From assembly GCF_008065115.1 (NCBI RefSeq), contig NZ_CP042913.1:2392338-2456337 (forward strand): a stretch of DNA of 64,000 nucleotides, written 5' to 3'. This document shows positions 35,671 to 44,983 of this stretch, piece by piece (the stretch's first letter is position 1; every line of letters begins with the position of its first letter). Below the pieces are notes generated by a model. That model had not been told where the DNA came from and did no database searches. It saw nothing but the letters and a program-made list of their open reading frames with translations. The stretch is from Bythopirellula goksoeyrii (GTDB lineage: Bacteria; Planctomycetota; Planctomycetia; Pirellulales; Lacipirellulaceae). The position numbers and the translations under genes were made by a program.

Positions 35671-37197
35671 TTAAGTGGCCGAGGCGGGTGCCGAGGAGGA
35701 GACGGAAGGGGGGGCAGAGATCCCTGTTGAGGAAAGGGCTCGAATATCCCGACGTTCTGGATCGGTCGCGGTGGAAACGATCTCAGCTTCTAGAGGTTCG
35801 AGGAGTTCCATCAATTGGTTGATCGTTTCGCAAGAAGTCATTCCTTGTGGGCGTGTACCACAGACATGCAGTCGACCGATCACGTGGTCGCCTGAGAACA
35901 GGGGAACGTCGGCACTCCATCGCTCCTGCTTCTCAGTCCGACTTGGTCTGCGCCAGGAGGCATGAAACCCCTCTTGGGCGGCAGCAAGATTCACATCCAA
36001 CACGACTTCGATAAGGTCCAGCTTTTGGGCAAACTCGATCACGGATTCCCAGAGCAGTTTCCAGTCACGCTCACCCTGCAATCGAAATGAGTATTCCCGA
36101 TCTCCCTTGGAATGCACTAGGGACATTGCGAGCGATTTCAAGCGGCTCAGCAGCATCACGAACTCGATATGTCCGAAAGCTTGCGTCACAACTAAGATGC
36201 AAAGGACAGAGACAATCGAAAGCAGCGCTACCAAGTCATTCTTCATGAAGATGCTGATCAAGGCCCCAGCGCAAGTTACGGCACAGCAAACAGCCACGAC
36301 AGCCAGGACGCGCGTATTCTTGCCAAAGACTGCCATGAGTCGGTGATGCAGATGGCCGCGATCCGTGGCATAGATACTTCGGCCTGACAGTTTTCTTCGC
36401 ATAATCGCTGCCACGGAGTCGAAGATCGGCAGCGCCCACATTGCCAAGGGGGCCGCCATAGCGACGGTAGCGGGGCCCTTCATGGAACCGCCAATCGCTA
36501 GTGATCCAACGACCAAACCGATCAACATGCTACCGGCATCTCCGAGGAACATTTTTGCCGGGGGATAATTAAAGCGGAGAAATCCAACAAGGCTTCCTAC
36601 AAAAACGGCAGCGACAAGGGCCACTTCAGGCCGTCCAAATACAACGGCAATCACCGTAATCGTGGAACAAAGTATAATCCCAATCGTCGTAGCCAATCCG
36701 TCGATGCCATCAAGCAGGTTTAGAGAATTGACCGCACCAAGCAACCAGAAGATCGTAAATGGAATCGCGAAAGGCCCTAATACAAACTCTTGATCAAATA
36801 CCACAAAGCGGTCGATCTGCAGACCCGACTTAATAATTATCAGCGTCGCAACAAGCTGACCGAGTAGCTTGTAACGGCCTTTCATACCAAAGCGATCGTC
36901 ATACAGCCCAAGTCCAACGATCCATGCACAAGCTAGAAGCAGTCCACTAAGGAGCGATTGCCTCTCTCCAAGCAATTCTTGTAGGCGAGAGGAAGAGAAG
37001 TATTCAACAGCAAAGGTAACCGCAGCAGCCAAGTAGACAGCAAGCCCACCACCAAGTGCAACTTCACGACTATGCCCTTTATGATGTCCGTCTGGTCGGT
37101 CGACCAAACCCCAGCGAGGCGCCCAGCTACCAATAAAATTGGTGAGCGTGTAGCTGACAACGGCAGCGATGAATCCCAGTGCGAGCAAATAGTACAT
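35671..37197 (-). CDS. WecA/MraY-family sugar-1-phosphate transferase with C-terminal extension
   Basis: The 508-residue protein has 10-11 membrane segments with the family motifs VDRPDGHHKGHSREVALGGG, NLLDGIDGLATT, FNYPPAKMFLGDAGSMLIG and the cytoplasmic RGHLHHRLM (HxHH type). These enzymes load GlcNAc-1-P or a related sugar-1-phosphate on undecaprenyl phosphate, the first step of glycan assembly. Typical members end near residue 350; this one has about 160 more soluble residues (from about 345) with segments such as DWKLLWESVIEFAQKL and a Ser/Ala-rich end. The extension is common in planctomycetal and related WecA proteins, and its role is unknown. Confidence 0.88.
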   Translation of the reverse strand: MYYLLALGFIAAVVSYTLTNFIGSWAPRWGLVDRPDGHHKGHSREVALGGGLAVYLAAAVTFAVEYFSSSRLQELLGERQSLLSGLLLACAWIVGLGLYDDRFGMKGRYKLLGQLVATLIIIKSGLQIDRFVVFDQEFVLGPFAIPFTIFWLLGAVNSLNLLDGIDGLATTIGIILCSTITVIAVVFGRPEVALVAAVFVGSLVGFLRFNYPPAKMFLGDAGSMLIGLVVGSLAIGGSMKGPATVAMAAPLAMWALPIFDSVAAIMRRKLSGRSIYATDRGHLHHRLMAVFGKNTRVLAVVAVCCAVTCAGALISIFMKNDLVALLSIVSVLCILVVTQAFGHIEFVMLLSRLKSLAMSLVHSKGDREYSFRLQGERDWKLLWESVIEFAQKLDLIEVVLDVNLAAAQEGFHASWRRPSRTEKQERWSADVPLFSGDHVIGRLHVCGTRPQGMTSCETINQLMELLEPLEAEIVSTATDPERRDIRALSSTGISAPPSVSSSAPASAT

Positions 37198-37913
37198 TTT
37201 CTAACAATTCCTCAGTAAATGGCTTATCAATGTTCGGTCGTGATCAGAATTGCTTCTTGTAGCTATCAAGATCTCTCGGTGCATACGACTTCTAGAGTTG
37301 AAGAACAATAGGAGCATGCAATGCGACCTTACATGCGTACACGACGAGAAATCAGTTTCCAACATTATCCAGTCTAACAATCAATGGAACAGTTTACAAA
37401 AGTCCGATACCCTAAGAGCCTTCCTAAAGTCCTTCTTGAACTGACAATCGCTACGACCCCTATTGTCAGACGGACTATGCAAGTCTCCTGGCCATAGCAT
37501 AGTGCAATTTCCGCGCCCGGCATACGAATGGCCACATAAATCTGCCAGGTGCCTGGACAAGTAAGTTGGCGTATCCTCTCTGGATATAAGGCTTTGCTAG
37601 CGTTCAGCTTCCGGAGATTCAGAACGTTTTCCCAGTATGTTATCTTCGCCCAAGAGGGCAAAAGTGTCAACGAATAGGAAGTAGTCCTTTGCGAATGTTG
37701 CCAATTTACGACATCTTTGCTCGTGCCTTTAGCCAGACTCCAATGATGTTGTAAGAGACGTCAACAGAGAAAGGGCACCCTGATCTGGATTAGCGGCGCA
37801 CGATGCACCTGGAGCCGCTCAGGTGCCTTTCTGATCTATCACAGACTATAATGAATCGGAGATCGTGGCAGCAATTAGCTTCCATGGCGATTGGCACCAA
37901 ATACATCAGTCCT
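37198..37913. other. Long divergent intergenic region
   Basis: About 715 bases between the WecA-type gene and the propeller PEP-CTERM gene. A hairpin GCACCTG-(8)-CAGGTGC at 37805-37826 is followed by CTTTCTG, and a TATAAT at 37847-37852 could be the -10 box of the plus-strand gene. No gene-like frame was seen. Confidence 0.45.
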
Positions 37914-39344
37914 ATGCGTACTTTTCCACCGATCCAAAGCTTTCTAGTTTGTTGGCTGTTCGTCCCCTTAATGGGAATTTCGAATGTCCAGGGTCACGAT
38001 GTTGGCGATGTCCAACCGTTGCTTTTTACAGGTTATCTCGCACCATTCGGTAACAACAAGTCGACGACATATACCGACGTCTGGGGTGAAGGGGATCTAG
38101 CAGTGCTTGGCTCGTTGGAATCGGGAGTTGCTATTATCCAAGACAGTGGAACTGGGCCGTTGAATCACATCGGAACCTTTCTACCGTCCAGCCCTCGACA
38201 ATTTCAAGATGTCAAAATTAGCGGCGACTATGGGTTTTTCTCCAGCCCAGATGGTGGCGGCACCTTTGTTGTTGATCTCTCCGACCCAGCGGTGCCGACT
38301 GAAGTCGCTCAAATCAATGTCAGTACCAGCGGTCACAACAACGTGCGAAATGCGACCCTCGGCAACGGCTACTTGTATCAACTGGACGAGGCGTCTGCTT
38401 TGATTCATGTGTTTGACATTGGTATGCCTGCCTCACCTCAGTTTGTTCGTACCATGGACACAGGTGACTCGGTAGGTATCTACGATGCAACACTTGTCGG
38501 AGATCGACTTTACGCATCAGGGCTGGGCGGAACCGCGGGAGAGGGTGCCGTGTATGTTTACGACATTGCCGACATTGGCGCCAGCAATCCGACGCTTCTG
38601 GGTAAGGTAGCCACCGGTGCCAACACGTCATCCGCTGCGCTTACTTACAATGGGCAATACCTTGCAGTCACTCATCGCGAGGTAGGGGGCGATATCGGTA
38701 TCTGGGATATTTCTAACCTTAGTCAACCAACGCTCGCCTCTTTTGCTGACGCCTCCGACTTGGGGCTTACAAGTTATTCGGCTAGCGAAGTCCTTGCCGT
38801 AGGTGACCTGCTGTATGTTGCTTGGTGGCAGGCAGGTGTTCAGTTGCTCGATCTCGATAATGATCTACTCAATAGGGGAGTACAGTTGATCGGTCAATTC
38901 GATACATCGAATTTTACCAGTCCATTGGAAGGCTTTGTCGGAAACCAGAGTGTGTTTCCCTGGGGAGGTCACGAGCGCGTCTTGCTCAGCGACTCACAAT
39001 GGGGGCTTCATGTCGTCAATTCTACCAATGTTTTACCTAGGCCACCGAACGCTGATTTCGATGAGGACGGTAAGATCGATGGAGCTGATTTCCTCGTTTG
39101 GCAACGAGGATTTGGAATATTAATGGATGCCATCCTCGCTGATGGCGATGCCAACGGCGATGGACGTGTAGACGCTCTCGATCTCAGTGTTTGGCGAGAC
39201 CAATACAGCCTTGAAACGACATCTTCTTTGCAGGCCATAAACCTTGTACCAGAGCCACCAGGTATTCTCATCGCTGCCTTGACCATGTTGACATTGGTTG
39301 CCCGGAATTGCATTCAAATGACTCGGTTTAGACCACTACGATAG
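37914..39344 (+). CDS. LVIVD-type beta-propeller PEP-CTERM protein
   Basis: The ATG at 37914 is chosen because it begins a good signal peptide (SFLVCWLFVPLMGISNVQG) and lies after a possible -10 box; earlier in-frame ATGs exist at 37851 and 37884. The 476-residue product has repeats of the kind FVVDLSDPAVPTEVAQIN, HVFDIGMPASPQFVRTM, YVYDIADIGASNPTLLG and GIWDISNLSQPTLASF, each a blade of an LVIVD/choice-of-anchor-B-like propeller. A dockerin-like segment (DFDEDGKIDGADFLVWQRGFG in parts, DANGDGRVDALDLSVW) precedes a PEP-CTERM tail (VPEPPGILIAALTML and basic end). Secreted and surface-sorted; binding role inferred. Confidence 0.82.
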   Translation: MRTFPPIQSFLVCWLFVPLMGISNVQGHDVGDVQPLLFTGYLAPFGNNKSTTYTDVWGEGDLAVLGSLESGVAIIQDSGTGPLNHIGTFLPSSPRQFQDVKISGDYGFFSSPDGGGTFVVDLSDPAVPTEVAQINVSTSGHNNVRNATLGNGYLYQLDEASALIHVFDIGMPASPQFVRTMDTGDSVGIYDATLVGDRLYASGLGGTAGEGAVYVYDIADIGASNPTLLGKVATGANTSSAALTYNGQYLAVTHREVGGDIGIWDISNLSQPTLASFADASDLGLTSYSASEVLAVGDLLYVAWWQAGVQLLDLDNDLLNRGVQLIGQFDTSNFTSPLEGFVGNQSVFPWGGHERVLLSDSQWGLHVVNSTNVLPRPPNADFDEDGKIDGADFLVWQRGFGILMDAILADGDANGDGRVDALDLSVWRDQYSLETTSSLQAINLVPEPPGILIAALTMLTLVARNCIQMTRFRPLR

Positions 39345-39406
39345 GTAAGCAGATATACGCATAGAGTTTGCTGAACTGAAAATCACTCGCAGAAAACGGA
39401 TTTTTC

Positions 39407-39434
39407 TTGCATTTGCCTGCGACAGGTTTATAAT
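39407..39434 (+). promoter_or_regulatory. Candidate promoter for the CHRD gene
   Basis: TTGCAT (39407-39412), a 16-base spacer and TATAAT (39429-39434). The start codon is about 200 bases further, so a long leader would be implied. Confidence 0.3.
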
Positions 39435-39631
39435 ATGTTCTGATAAGCAACTGGGACCTGCTCCGGACCCATACAATCGAGATTGATCTAATATTGAACC
39501 GCCACGAATCGAAGTATTCACTCGCCCCAGTAGGAGTGCGGATGCTGCGACTCAAGGCGGTTTTTCCTTTACCTACATTGGTTCCCACAGCTTGATTTAT
39601 TCAAGTCAACTTTGATGGCAGGAGACAATTG

Positions 39632-40300
39632 ATGATTTCAGTTCTACAGCATCCCGTGAGAAAGTTCGTGGTTGCTTGTTCCTATCTAATCGTGGCCCTA
39701 GCTCTCTTGGAAAACATTACGAACTTAGCCTTGGCAGAAGTCTTAATTTGGGGTTTTTCAATCGACGAATCCCAAATCAAGAACGGCCCCGAGGTTGATG
39801 GTTCCACGAACAGCCCAGCAACTGGTAGTGGACGTTTTGAATACAACACGAATACCAATGTTATCTCGTATGAGATTACTTGGAGTAACTTGTTCGGTGC
39901 CCTGACTAAACTTCATGTCCACGGACCGGCTGATGCTACGTCCAGCAATCCCTCGCATATCATTGAGATCTTTGGACCCCCTGACATTCCCGGGTCGGTC
40001 GATCTCAATTCAGACACATGGAGCGATAGCCACACTCTCGAGGCACTTCAGCAGACGGGTATCAATCCAATGACCAATCAGCCCTACGATCCGATCACCC
40101 CTGCTCAAATTATTGCCATTATGGAAAGCGGTCAATCTTATTTAAATGTGCATACGGATGTCTTCGGTATGGGGGAGATTCGCGGCAACTTGGGACTGCC
40201 CGTCCCCGAGCCAGCTTCGCTAGGCCTTTTAGCCATCGGCGTCATAATGGTGAGTTTCAGACGGTCCAATAAACCATGTTCTCGATTATGCTTAGGCTAA
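39632..40300 (+). CDS. CHRD domain PEP-CTERM protein
   Basis: The ATG at 39632 has GGAGA about seven bases upstream. The 222-residue product has a signal peptide ending near LALAEV. The middle part matches the CHRD domain: GSGRFEYNTNTNVISYEITW, LTKLHVHGPADATS and the repeated core YLNVHTDVFGMGEIRGNL. CHRD domains occur in chordin and in many bacterial exported proteins, with unknown function. The C-terminus is a PEP-CTERM signal (VPEPASLGLLAIGVIMVSFRR). It lacks the dockerin-like segment present in its neighbours. Confidence 0.88.
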   Translation: MISVLQHPVRKFVVACSYLIVALALLENITNLALAEVLIWGFSIDESQIKNGPEVDGSTNSPATGSGRFEYNTNTNVISYEITWSNLFGALTKLHVHGPADATSSNPSHIIEIFGPPDIPGSVDLNSDTWSDSHTLEALQQTGINPMTNQPYDPITPAQIIAIMESGQSYLNVHTDVFGMGEIRGNLGLPVPEPASLGLLAIGVIMVSFRRSNKPCSRLCLG

Positions 40301-40558
40301 AATTGAACGTATTTGTCTTGAAATGGTAGATCAAGGCGATAGAGTCAAGCACTTATCTGTTTGTTATTTTCCTGCCAGTATTACTTTGTTTTGACGGGTG
40401 TCCCTAGGAACAACTCCGACCTGTGGCACAATTGAATTCAGAATTGTTGCCATCAGGAAGCATTCAGATTTGTTCAGGATTTAATAAAACCTTAGTCATT
40501 CTGGTCAAACGGAAACTCTGATTGATTGTTCCGATCGTTCAACACTGGGAAAACGACT

Positions 40559-41671
40559 ATGAGAGTTTCTACACGGGCGATAGCTCTACTTCCGCTATTA
40601 TGTCCTGGGGCAGTCATGGCGGATTGGTCGATGGTCGTCATCCCAGATACTCAAAACTATGTGCGCTACTGGCCGCAGGAGCAGGTTTGGCTTGAATCGC
40701 ATGTCAATTGGATCCGCGATCATGAGTTTGAATTTGTGTTGGGAACAGGAGATATCACGTGGGACAATTCCGACTGGCAGTGGGCTGCGATCAAGGCGCA
40801 ACTTGATAGCATGAACACTCCGTATATTGTTCCTACAGGGAACCACGACTATAGTCCCGTCGGAGCGTATGCACGTCATACATGGAAACCGACAACTCGA
40901 TATAATCAGTACTTTAACGAAACTTTCCCCGGGCTCATCCCTTGGCAAGAGGGAGACTGGGTCAATAGCTATGTAAGGTTCAGGGCTCCCGACGGTCGCA
41001 GACTCTTGCTTTTAAATCTCGAAGACTACCCTCGTCCAGAAGCATTAGCATGGGCTACCTCAATTCTTCAACAGTATCCTTACGATACGGGGATTGTTGC
41101 GACACATATGAATATCGAAGAAGGAGACGCTGACCCGAACACAGGAGAGTCTTTGTTTGCCCGAGATCCGAACGCGGAGCCTCTGTGGCAGTGGCTTAGG
41201 TCCACTAGCAATGTGGAGATGGTTTTCAATGGCCACGAACTAGATGGTGATGACATCGATATAGATGATCCCCTTTTCTTTGCTGTCAATTGGGCGAGCG
41301 TTGCGGATGACGGCCATATCATCAATGAGATAGGATTCAATACGCAAAGAATTGAAGGGGGCGGAGGCAGTTGGCTGCGGACCTACACATTTGAAGAGGC
41401 CACAGTCCATGCGCAGACTTATAGTCCACATCTGGAAGAGTGGAAAACTGACCATCGAAATGACTTTACAGTTCAACTCTCTCCAATCGTGAACTTTAAC
41501 CTCGGCGAGTGGCAATCCAACTATGGCGATGTTTTGGACGGTAGCGATTTGCTTAATTGGCAAAGACACTTTGCAGCATCAGCGCATGTCGTCCCCGAAT
41601 CTGCCACCTTGGTGCTCGGTCTTTTTGGACTATTAGGAATGCACTATCTCATGCCGCGAAAGCGAGTCTAG
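40559..41671 (+). CDS. Metallophosphoesterase PEP-CTERM protein, copy 2
   Basis: The ATG at 40559 starts a short signal peptide (AIALLPLLCPGAVMAD); an upstream TTG at 40526 is less likely. The 370-residue product has calcineurin-like blocks VVIPDTQNY, GTGDITWDN, VPTGNHDYSPVG, VATHMNIEEGD and FNGHELDGDD. A shortened dockerin-like segment with GSDLLNWQRHF and a PEP-CTERM tail (VPESATLVLGLFGLLG, then PRKRV) follow; the tail has VPES where the usual sequence is VPEP. It is paralogous to the gene at 27247-28533. Exported phosphoesterase of unknown substrate. Confidence 0.85.
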   Translation: MRVSTRAIALLPLLCPGAVMADWSMVVIPDTQNYVRYWPQEQVWLESHVNWIRDHEFEFVLGTGDITWDNSDWQWAAIKAQLDSMNTPYIVPTGNHDYSPVGAYARHTWKPTTRYNQYFNETFPGLIPWQEGDWVNSYVRFRAPDGRRLLLLNLEDYPRPEALAWATSILQQYPYDTGIVATHMNIEEGDADPNTGESLFARDPNAEPLWQWLRSTSNVEMVFNGHELDGDDIDIDDPLFFAVNWASVADDGHIINEIGFNTQRIEGGGGSWLRTYTFEEATVHAQTYSPHLEEWKTDHRNDFTVQLSPIVNFNLGEWQSNYGDVLDGSDLLNWQRHFAASAHVVPESATLVLGLFGLLGMHYLMPRKRV

Positions 41672-41689
41672 GATTTAAGCAATCTACTT

Positions 41690-43408
41690 TTAATCTGTTA
41701 ACTCTATCCTCAGAGGCCGAGATCGCATGCCGGGCTTTCCCTTGGAGATGGCTGTCAGGGTAATCGGTCCCGCCCCCAGTTTCTCTTTCGCGACTGCTAT
41801 CTGACCGTTGCCATTGTCGATCTTGCCCAATTCGATGTCATTGCAATACAGCGCAACCGGGTCCTGATTCGTAGCATTTACGTTGAAATTGACAAAAGTT
41901 GAGCTCGCAGCCAGAGAATCTTTCTCCACGCTAACTTGAACCGCATCGGAGCCATTCTTAACTATCACTTGCCCCAACCAACGGCCTTGGGTTTCGATGG
42001 GGGTATTGTCGGTGGCAACGACCCGCAATTCATGATAGCCATCAGGAATTTTCGTGGTGTCCCACTGGAAGCTTTGTCCCGCCTGTTTCTGCTGTTTTAG
42101 AACACCGTCAACAAATAATTTTAGGTCTGCCACACCTTCCTCAATATCTGAGACCTGTGGAGTGATCGTCACTTTGCCCTCTACCATCGAATTCTCCTTA
42201 ATTCCTTCGAGCGAAACTTCAGGTATTTTCGCCCAAGGTTGGCAAAGAGGATCCCCCACCAGGATCTGCTGAAAGGGAGAGGCGACCGACTGGTAAAACG
42301 ATTCGGCCAAAGAGCAACCATGAACGTAGTGGACCTGCTGAGTTGAGTTGGGAAACTTCGGTGCCAGAGCAAAAGGTTCTACAACTGTGCCACAGGCACC
42401 GGCGGCACCCATTCGAAGGAACTCGCTCAGGCAGGTTTGATTCTTACCCGGCAAGAACTGGCCACCGGCACTTGTGAGGTTATCGATAAATGCACCCGGC
42501 AAAAATCGGCAGTGCGACCCGGCTGGGTTCACGAGGCTGTGTCCACAGGTAACACCAGCAACGTTTTGCTTGTATTCAGGAAAATACCCTTCGATGACTT
42601 CCGCTTTCACGCCAGCGAGTTGGATCTTGGCGACGGCTTGGAGATACTCCTTGTCGCGGACTGTTGAGCGAATCGTCTTGTTCTTGGCAAAGTAGATAGT
42701 ACCAGCGGGTTTTGTTCCGTCAGCCTCAGCCGACCGCTTCAGATACCAGGCGATCTCATCCACCGTGTTGCCAGGCACGCTGTTCACGCCCAGAACCGAC
42801 GACAGCATGTAAGGCAAACCGTCAGCACCTGCCCTCCTTCCACCAAGGGACCACCGATAGCTGGAGCGGAAACCTCGCGAGACAACGACGAGATTGTTGG
42901 CAGGACTACAATAAAAATTTGCATTGGAACCAAACATCTCCTTGCGATCAGCAAGCACAAACGCTGACAAATAGGTTGCACTTGAAAGCGAGACATAAGG
43001 ATTCTGCTGACGACTGAAGTTCTCCGTTGGAAACACTTTGGCAAAATTCACTCGCCAAGGGAAATCACAAGAATAAACGATGTAATCGATTTGACTGGTG
43101 AGCTTCCGCTTCTTGATCTTGGCAATGATCGGCTCGAGGAATACCTTCTTGAAACGATCTCCTCCCATCGAAGCCCGTCCGGGAGGATACTTGAGAAAAC
43201 AAACGTTGGAAGGCGGGATTTTGCGAAGGTCGATGTAGTGATTCGCTACCGTAAGTGAAGCGGGGCTGGAGCTGTTGACCACAAGAAACACATTCTCCGG
43301 TCCACCCCCTGCATCGCAAGAAAGGGGGTACAGCACGCTTCCGACTACTGCGACCACGCTCAGGAATAAGAACTGGTGTAGGCTGCCCTTTGCCCAGGAG
43401 AAATTCAT
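41690..43408 (-). CDS. TIGR03790-family exported protein
   Basis: The ATG at 43408 begins a signal peptide (HQFLFLSVVAVVGSVLYPLS), so the 84-base upstream extension of the frame is not used. The 572-residue product has the family's opening ENVFLVVNSSSPASLTVANH and YIDLRKIPPSNVCFLKYP, and later GGQFLPGKNQTCLSEFLRMG and VEPFALAPKFP. The last 170 residues are two Ig-like beta domains (VKNGSDAVQVSVEKDSL region). TIGR03790 proteins are exported and of unknown function, found in planctomycetes and acidobacteria. No PEP-CTERM tail is present here. It is divergent from a GT4 gene. Confidence 0.82.
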   Translation of the reverse strand: MNFSWAKGSLHQFLFLSVVAVVGSVLYPLSCDAGGGPENVFLVVNSSSPASLTVANHYIDLRKIPPSNVCFLKYPPGRASMGGDRFKKVFLEPIIAKIKKRKLTSQIDYIVYSCDFPWRVNFAKVFPTENFSRQQNPYVSLSSATYLSAFVLADRKEMFGSNANFYCSPANNLVVVSRGFRSSYRWSLGGRRAGADGLPYMLSSVLGVNSVPGNTVDEIAWYLKRSAEADGTKPAGTIYFAKNKTIRSTVRDKEYLQAVAKIQLAGVKAEVIEGYFPEYKQNVAGVTCGHSLVNPAGSHCRFLPGAFIDNLTSAGGQFLPGKNQTCLSEFLRMGAAGACGTVVEPFALAPKFPNSTQQVHYVHGCSLAESFYQSVASPFQQILVGDPLCQPWAKIPEVSLEGIKENSMVEGKVTITPQVSDIEEGVADLKLFVDGVLKQQKQAGQSFQWDTTKIPDGYHELRVVATDNTPIETQGRWLGQVIVKNGSDAVQVSVEKDSLAASSTFVNFNVNATNQDPVALYCNDIELGKIDNGNGQIAVAKEKLGAGPITLTAISKGKPGMRSRPLRIELTD

Positions 43409-43569
43409 TTGTTCACTGCTCTTCTGCTTTGCATGAAATGGTCCGAGGTGAGCAATAGTAAGGTATTGCAACCCACCAATACTTGTTAGCATCCTAGCAA
43501 AAGACTGCTACCTGACCAGTAGCGAGTCATGCGGTCAATTTGCTGGCTTCGCTTCCAAAGGGCTCTTTC

Positions 43570-44730
43570 ATGAGGTCAAATCCAGAGCTATCCGCGCACA
43601 AAAAATCCGGGCGTCTATTGACGGTTGTGCAACTGCTCCCCGCTCTTGAAGGTGGAGGTGTCGAGTCCTGTACCGTGGAAATCAATGCTGCCTTAGTTGC
43701 GCGGGGGCATCGCAGTGTGGTAGTTTCTGCAGGAGGTAAGTTGGTTGAGGAAATAGAGGCTGTAGGGGGAGAGAGTTTCCAACTAGACATTGGTCGCAAG
43801 TCACCCTTTGCTCTTCTGAATGCATTCAAGCTGCGGCAATTCTTGAAGCAAAGTGGTGTAGATGTTCTCCACGCACGTTCCAGAATGCCGGCGTGGATTG
43901 GACTTCTCGCTTGTAGAATGATGCCTGCTCGGCAGCGTCCTCGTATTGTGACGACCGTGCACGGTCTGAATTCTGTGAATCGTTACAGTAAAGTTATGAC
44001 CTACGGCGAAAGAATAGTTGCAGTATCTGAGTGTTGTCGAGAGTTTATCTTGAAGAATTATCCCGATACGGACGCAAGTAAGATTGTGGTGATTCCTCAT
44101 GGAATTGATCCATCGAAATTTTCTTACGGGTTTCAACCTAGTGCGGAATGGCGCAACTCTTGGAATCAACAATACCCCTCCTTGACAGGCAGATTTGTTG
44201 TACTGCTACCGGGACGCCTCACACGGTTAAAGGGCCACTTTGATTTCCTTGGAGTAATTGACCTGCTCAAACAAGAAGGAATCCCCGTCGCAGGGCTAAT
44301 CGTTGGTGGCGAAGACCCTCGACGTCGCAAGTATTCAAGATTGCTCAGAGAAGAGATAGGTCGCAAGAATCTAAATCAGGACATCCTTTTCACTGGGCAA
44401 CGCAAAGATCTGCGTGAAATCATGTGTGTTTCATCGGCCGTCGTATCGACTTCTACGAAGCCTGAGAGCTTTGGGCGTACCGTGCTAGAGTCGCTCAGTC
44501 TGGGGCGCCCCACCTTTGGGTACGAGCATGGCGGTGTGGGTGAGATTCTCGCGCAAGTCTATCCTATGGGGAGAGTCCCAGTCGGCGACATTACTGCTAT
44601 GGCAGATAAGCTCGCTCAGGTGTACCAGAATGCATTGCAGGCCCCAATTCCCGTAGAAGGATATGACTTGCGTTCTGCCCTTGAGAAAGAAATAGAACTC
44701 TATGAGAGCCTAGCTGGAGATCGCCTCTAG
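43570..44730 (+). CDS. Glycosyltransferase family 4
   Basis: The ATG at 43570 is preferred to a TTG 30 bases earlier. The 386-residue GT-B enzyme has VVQLLPALEGGGVESCTVEI (acceptor loop), VVTTVHG-like VTTVHGLNSVNRYSK, then LLPGRLTRLKGHFDFLGV, LFTGQRKDLREIMCV and the donor site STKPESFGRTVLESLSLG. These are typical of GT4 enzymes such as heptosyl or N-acetylglucosaminyl transferases. It is the first gene of the plus-strand part of the right-hand glycan block. Sugar specificity unknown. Confidence 0.88.
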   Translation: MRSNPELSAHKKSGRLLTVVQLLPALEGGGVESCTVEINAALVARGHRSVVVSAGGKLVEEIEAVGGESFQLDIGRKSPFALLNAFKLRQFLKQSGVDVLHARSRMPAWIGLLACRMMPARQRPRIVTTVHGLNSVNRYSKVMTYGERIVAVSECCREFILKNYPDTDASKIVVIPHGIDPSKFSYGFQPSAEWRNSWNQQYPSLTGRFVVLLPGRLTRLKGHFDFLGVIDLLKQEGIPVAGLIVGGEDPRRRKYSRLLREEIGRKNLNQDILFTGQRKDLREIMCVSSAVVSTSTKPESFGRTVLESLSLGRPTFGYEHGGVGEILAQVYPMGRVPVGDITAMADKLAQVYQNALQAPIPVEGYDLRSALEKEIELYESLAGDRL

Positions 44731-44783
44731 CAAGTCTTATCTTCCTGCTCAACTTTCCTGGCCACCTGCATTTTGCAGAATTA

Positions 44784-44821
44784 GCCGCCAAATGATGGGC
44801 AGATCTCTCCCGATTGGCGGC
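44784..44821 (+). terminator. Hairpin after the GT4 gene
   Basis: An 8-bp stem GCCGCCAA/TTGGCGGC with a 22-base loop lies about 55 bases after the GT4 stop. There is no T-run, so it may be a weak terminator or a leader structure of the next gene. Confidence 0.3.
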
Positions 44822-44983
44822 AGAAAACGTTAATACCGCTGGGGTTTGGTTGTGTGGGGAGAACGCTAGCACACATTGCTCTCGCCTCGAAAGGTAATTG
44901 CTGGTTAAGCTTTCGAAAACTGGTTTCTGTTGCGACAGGGATCGAAGCTAGTAAGCCTTTCAAGCACCCGAAAGAGTGGAAAC

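Noticed and set aside
37803-37913. Longer N-terminus for the propeller PEP-CTERM protein
   Set aside because: It would start inside a hairpin and before a possible -10 box, and the signal peptide starts at 37914.
40430-40480. Possible sigma-54 promoter (TGGCAC) before the second phosphoesterase gene
   Set aside because: No TTGC at the required distance from TGGCAC.
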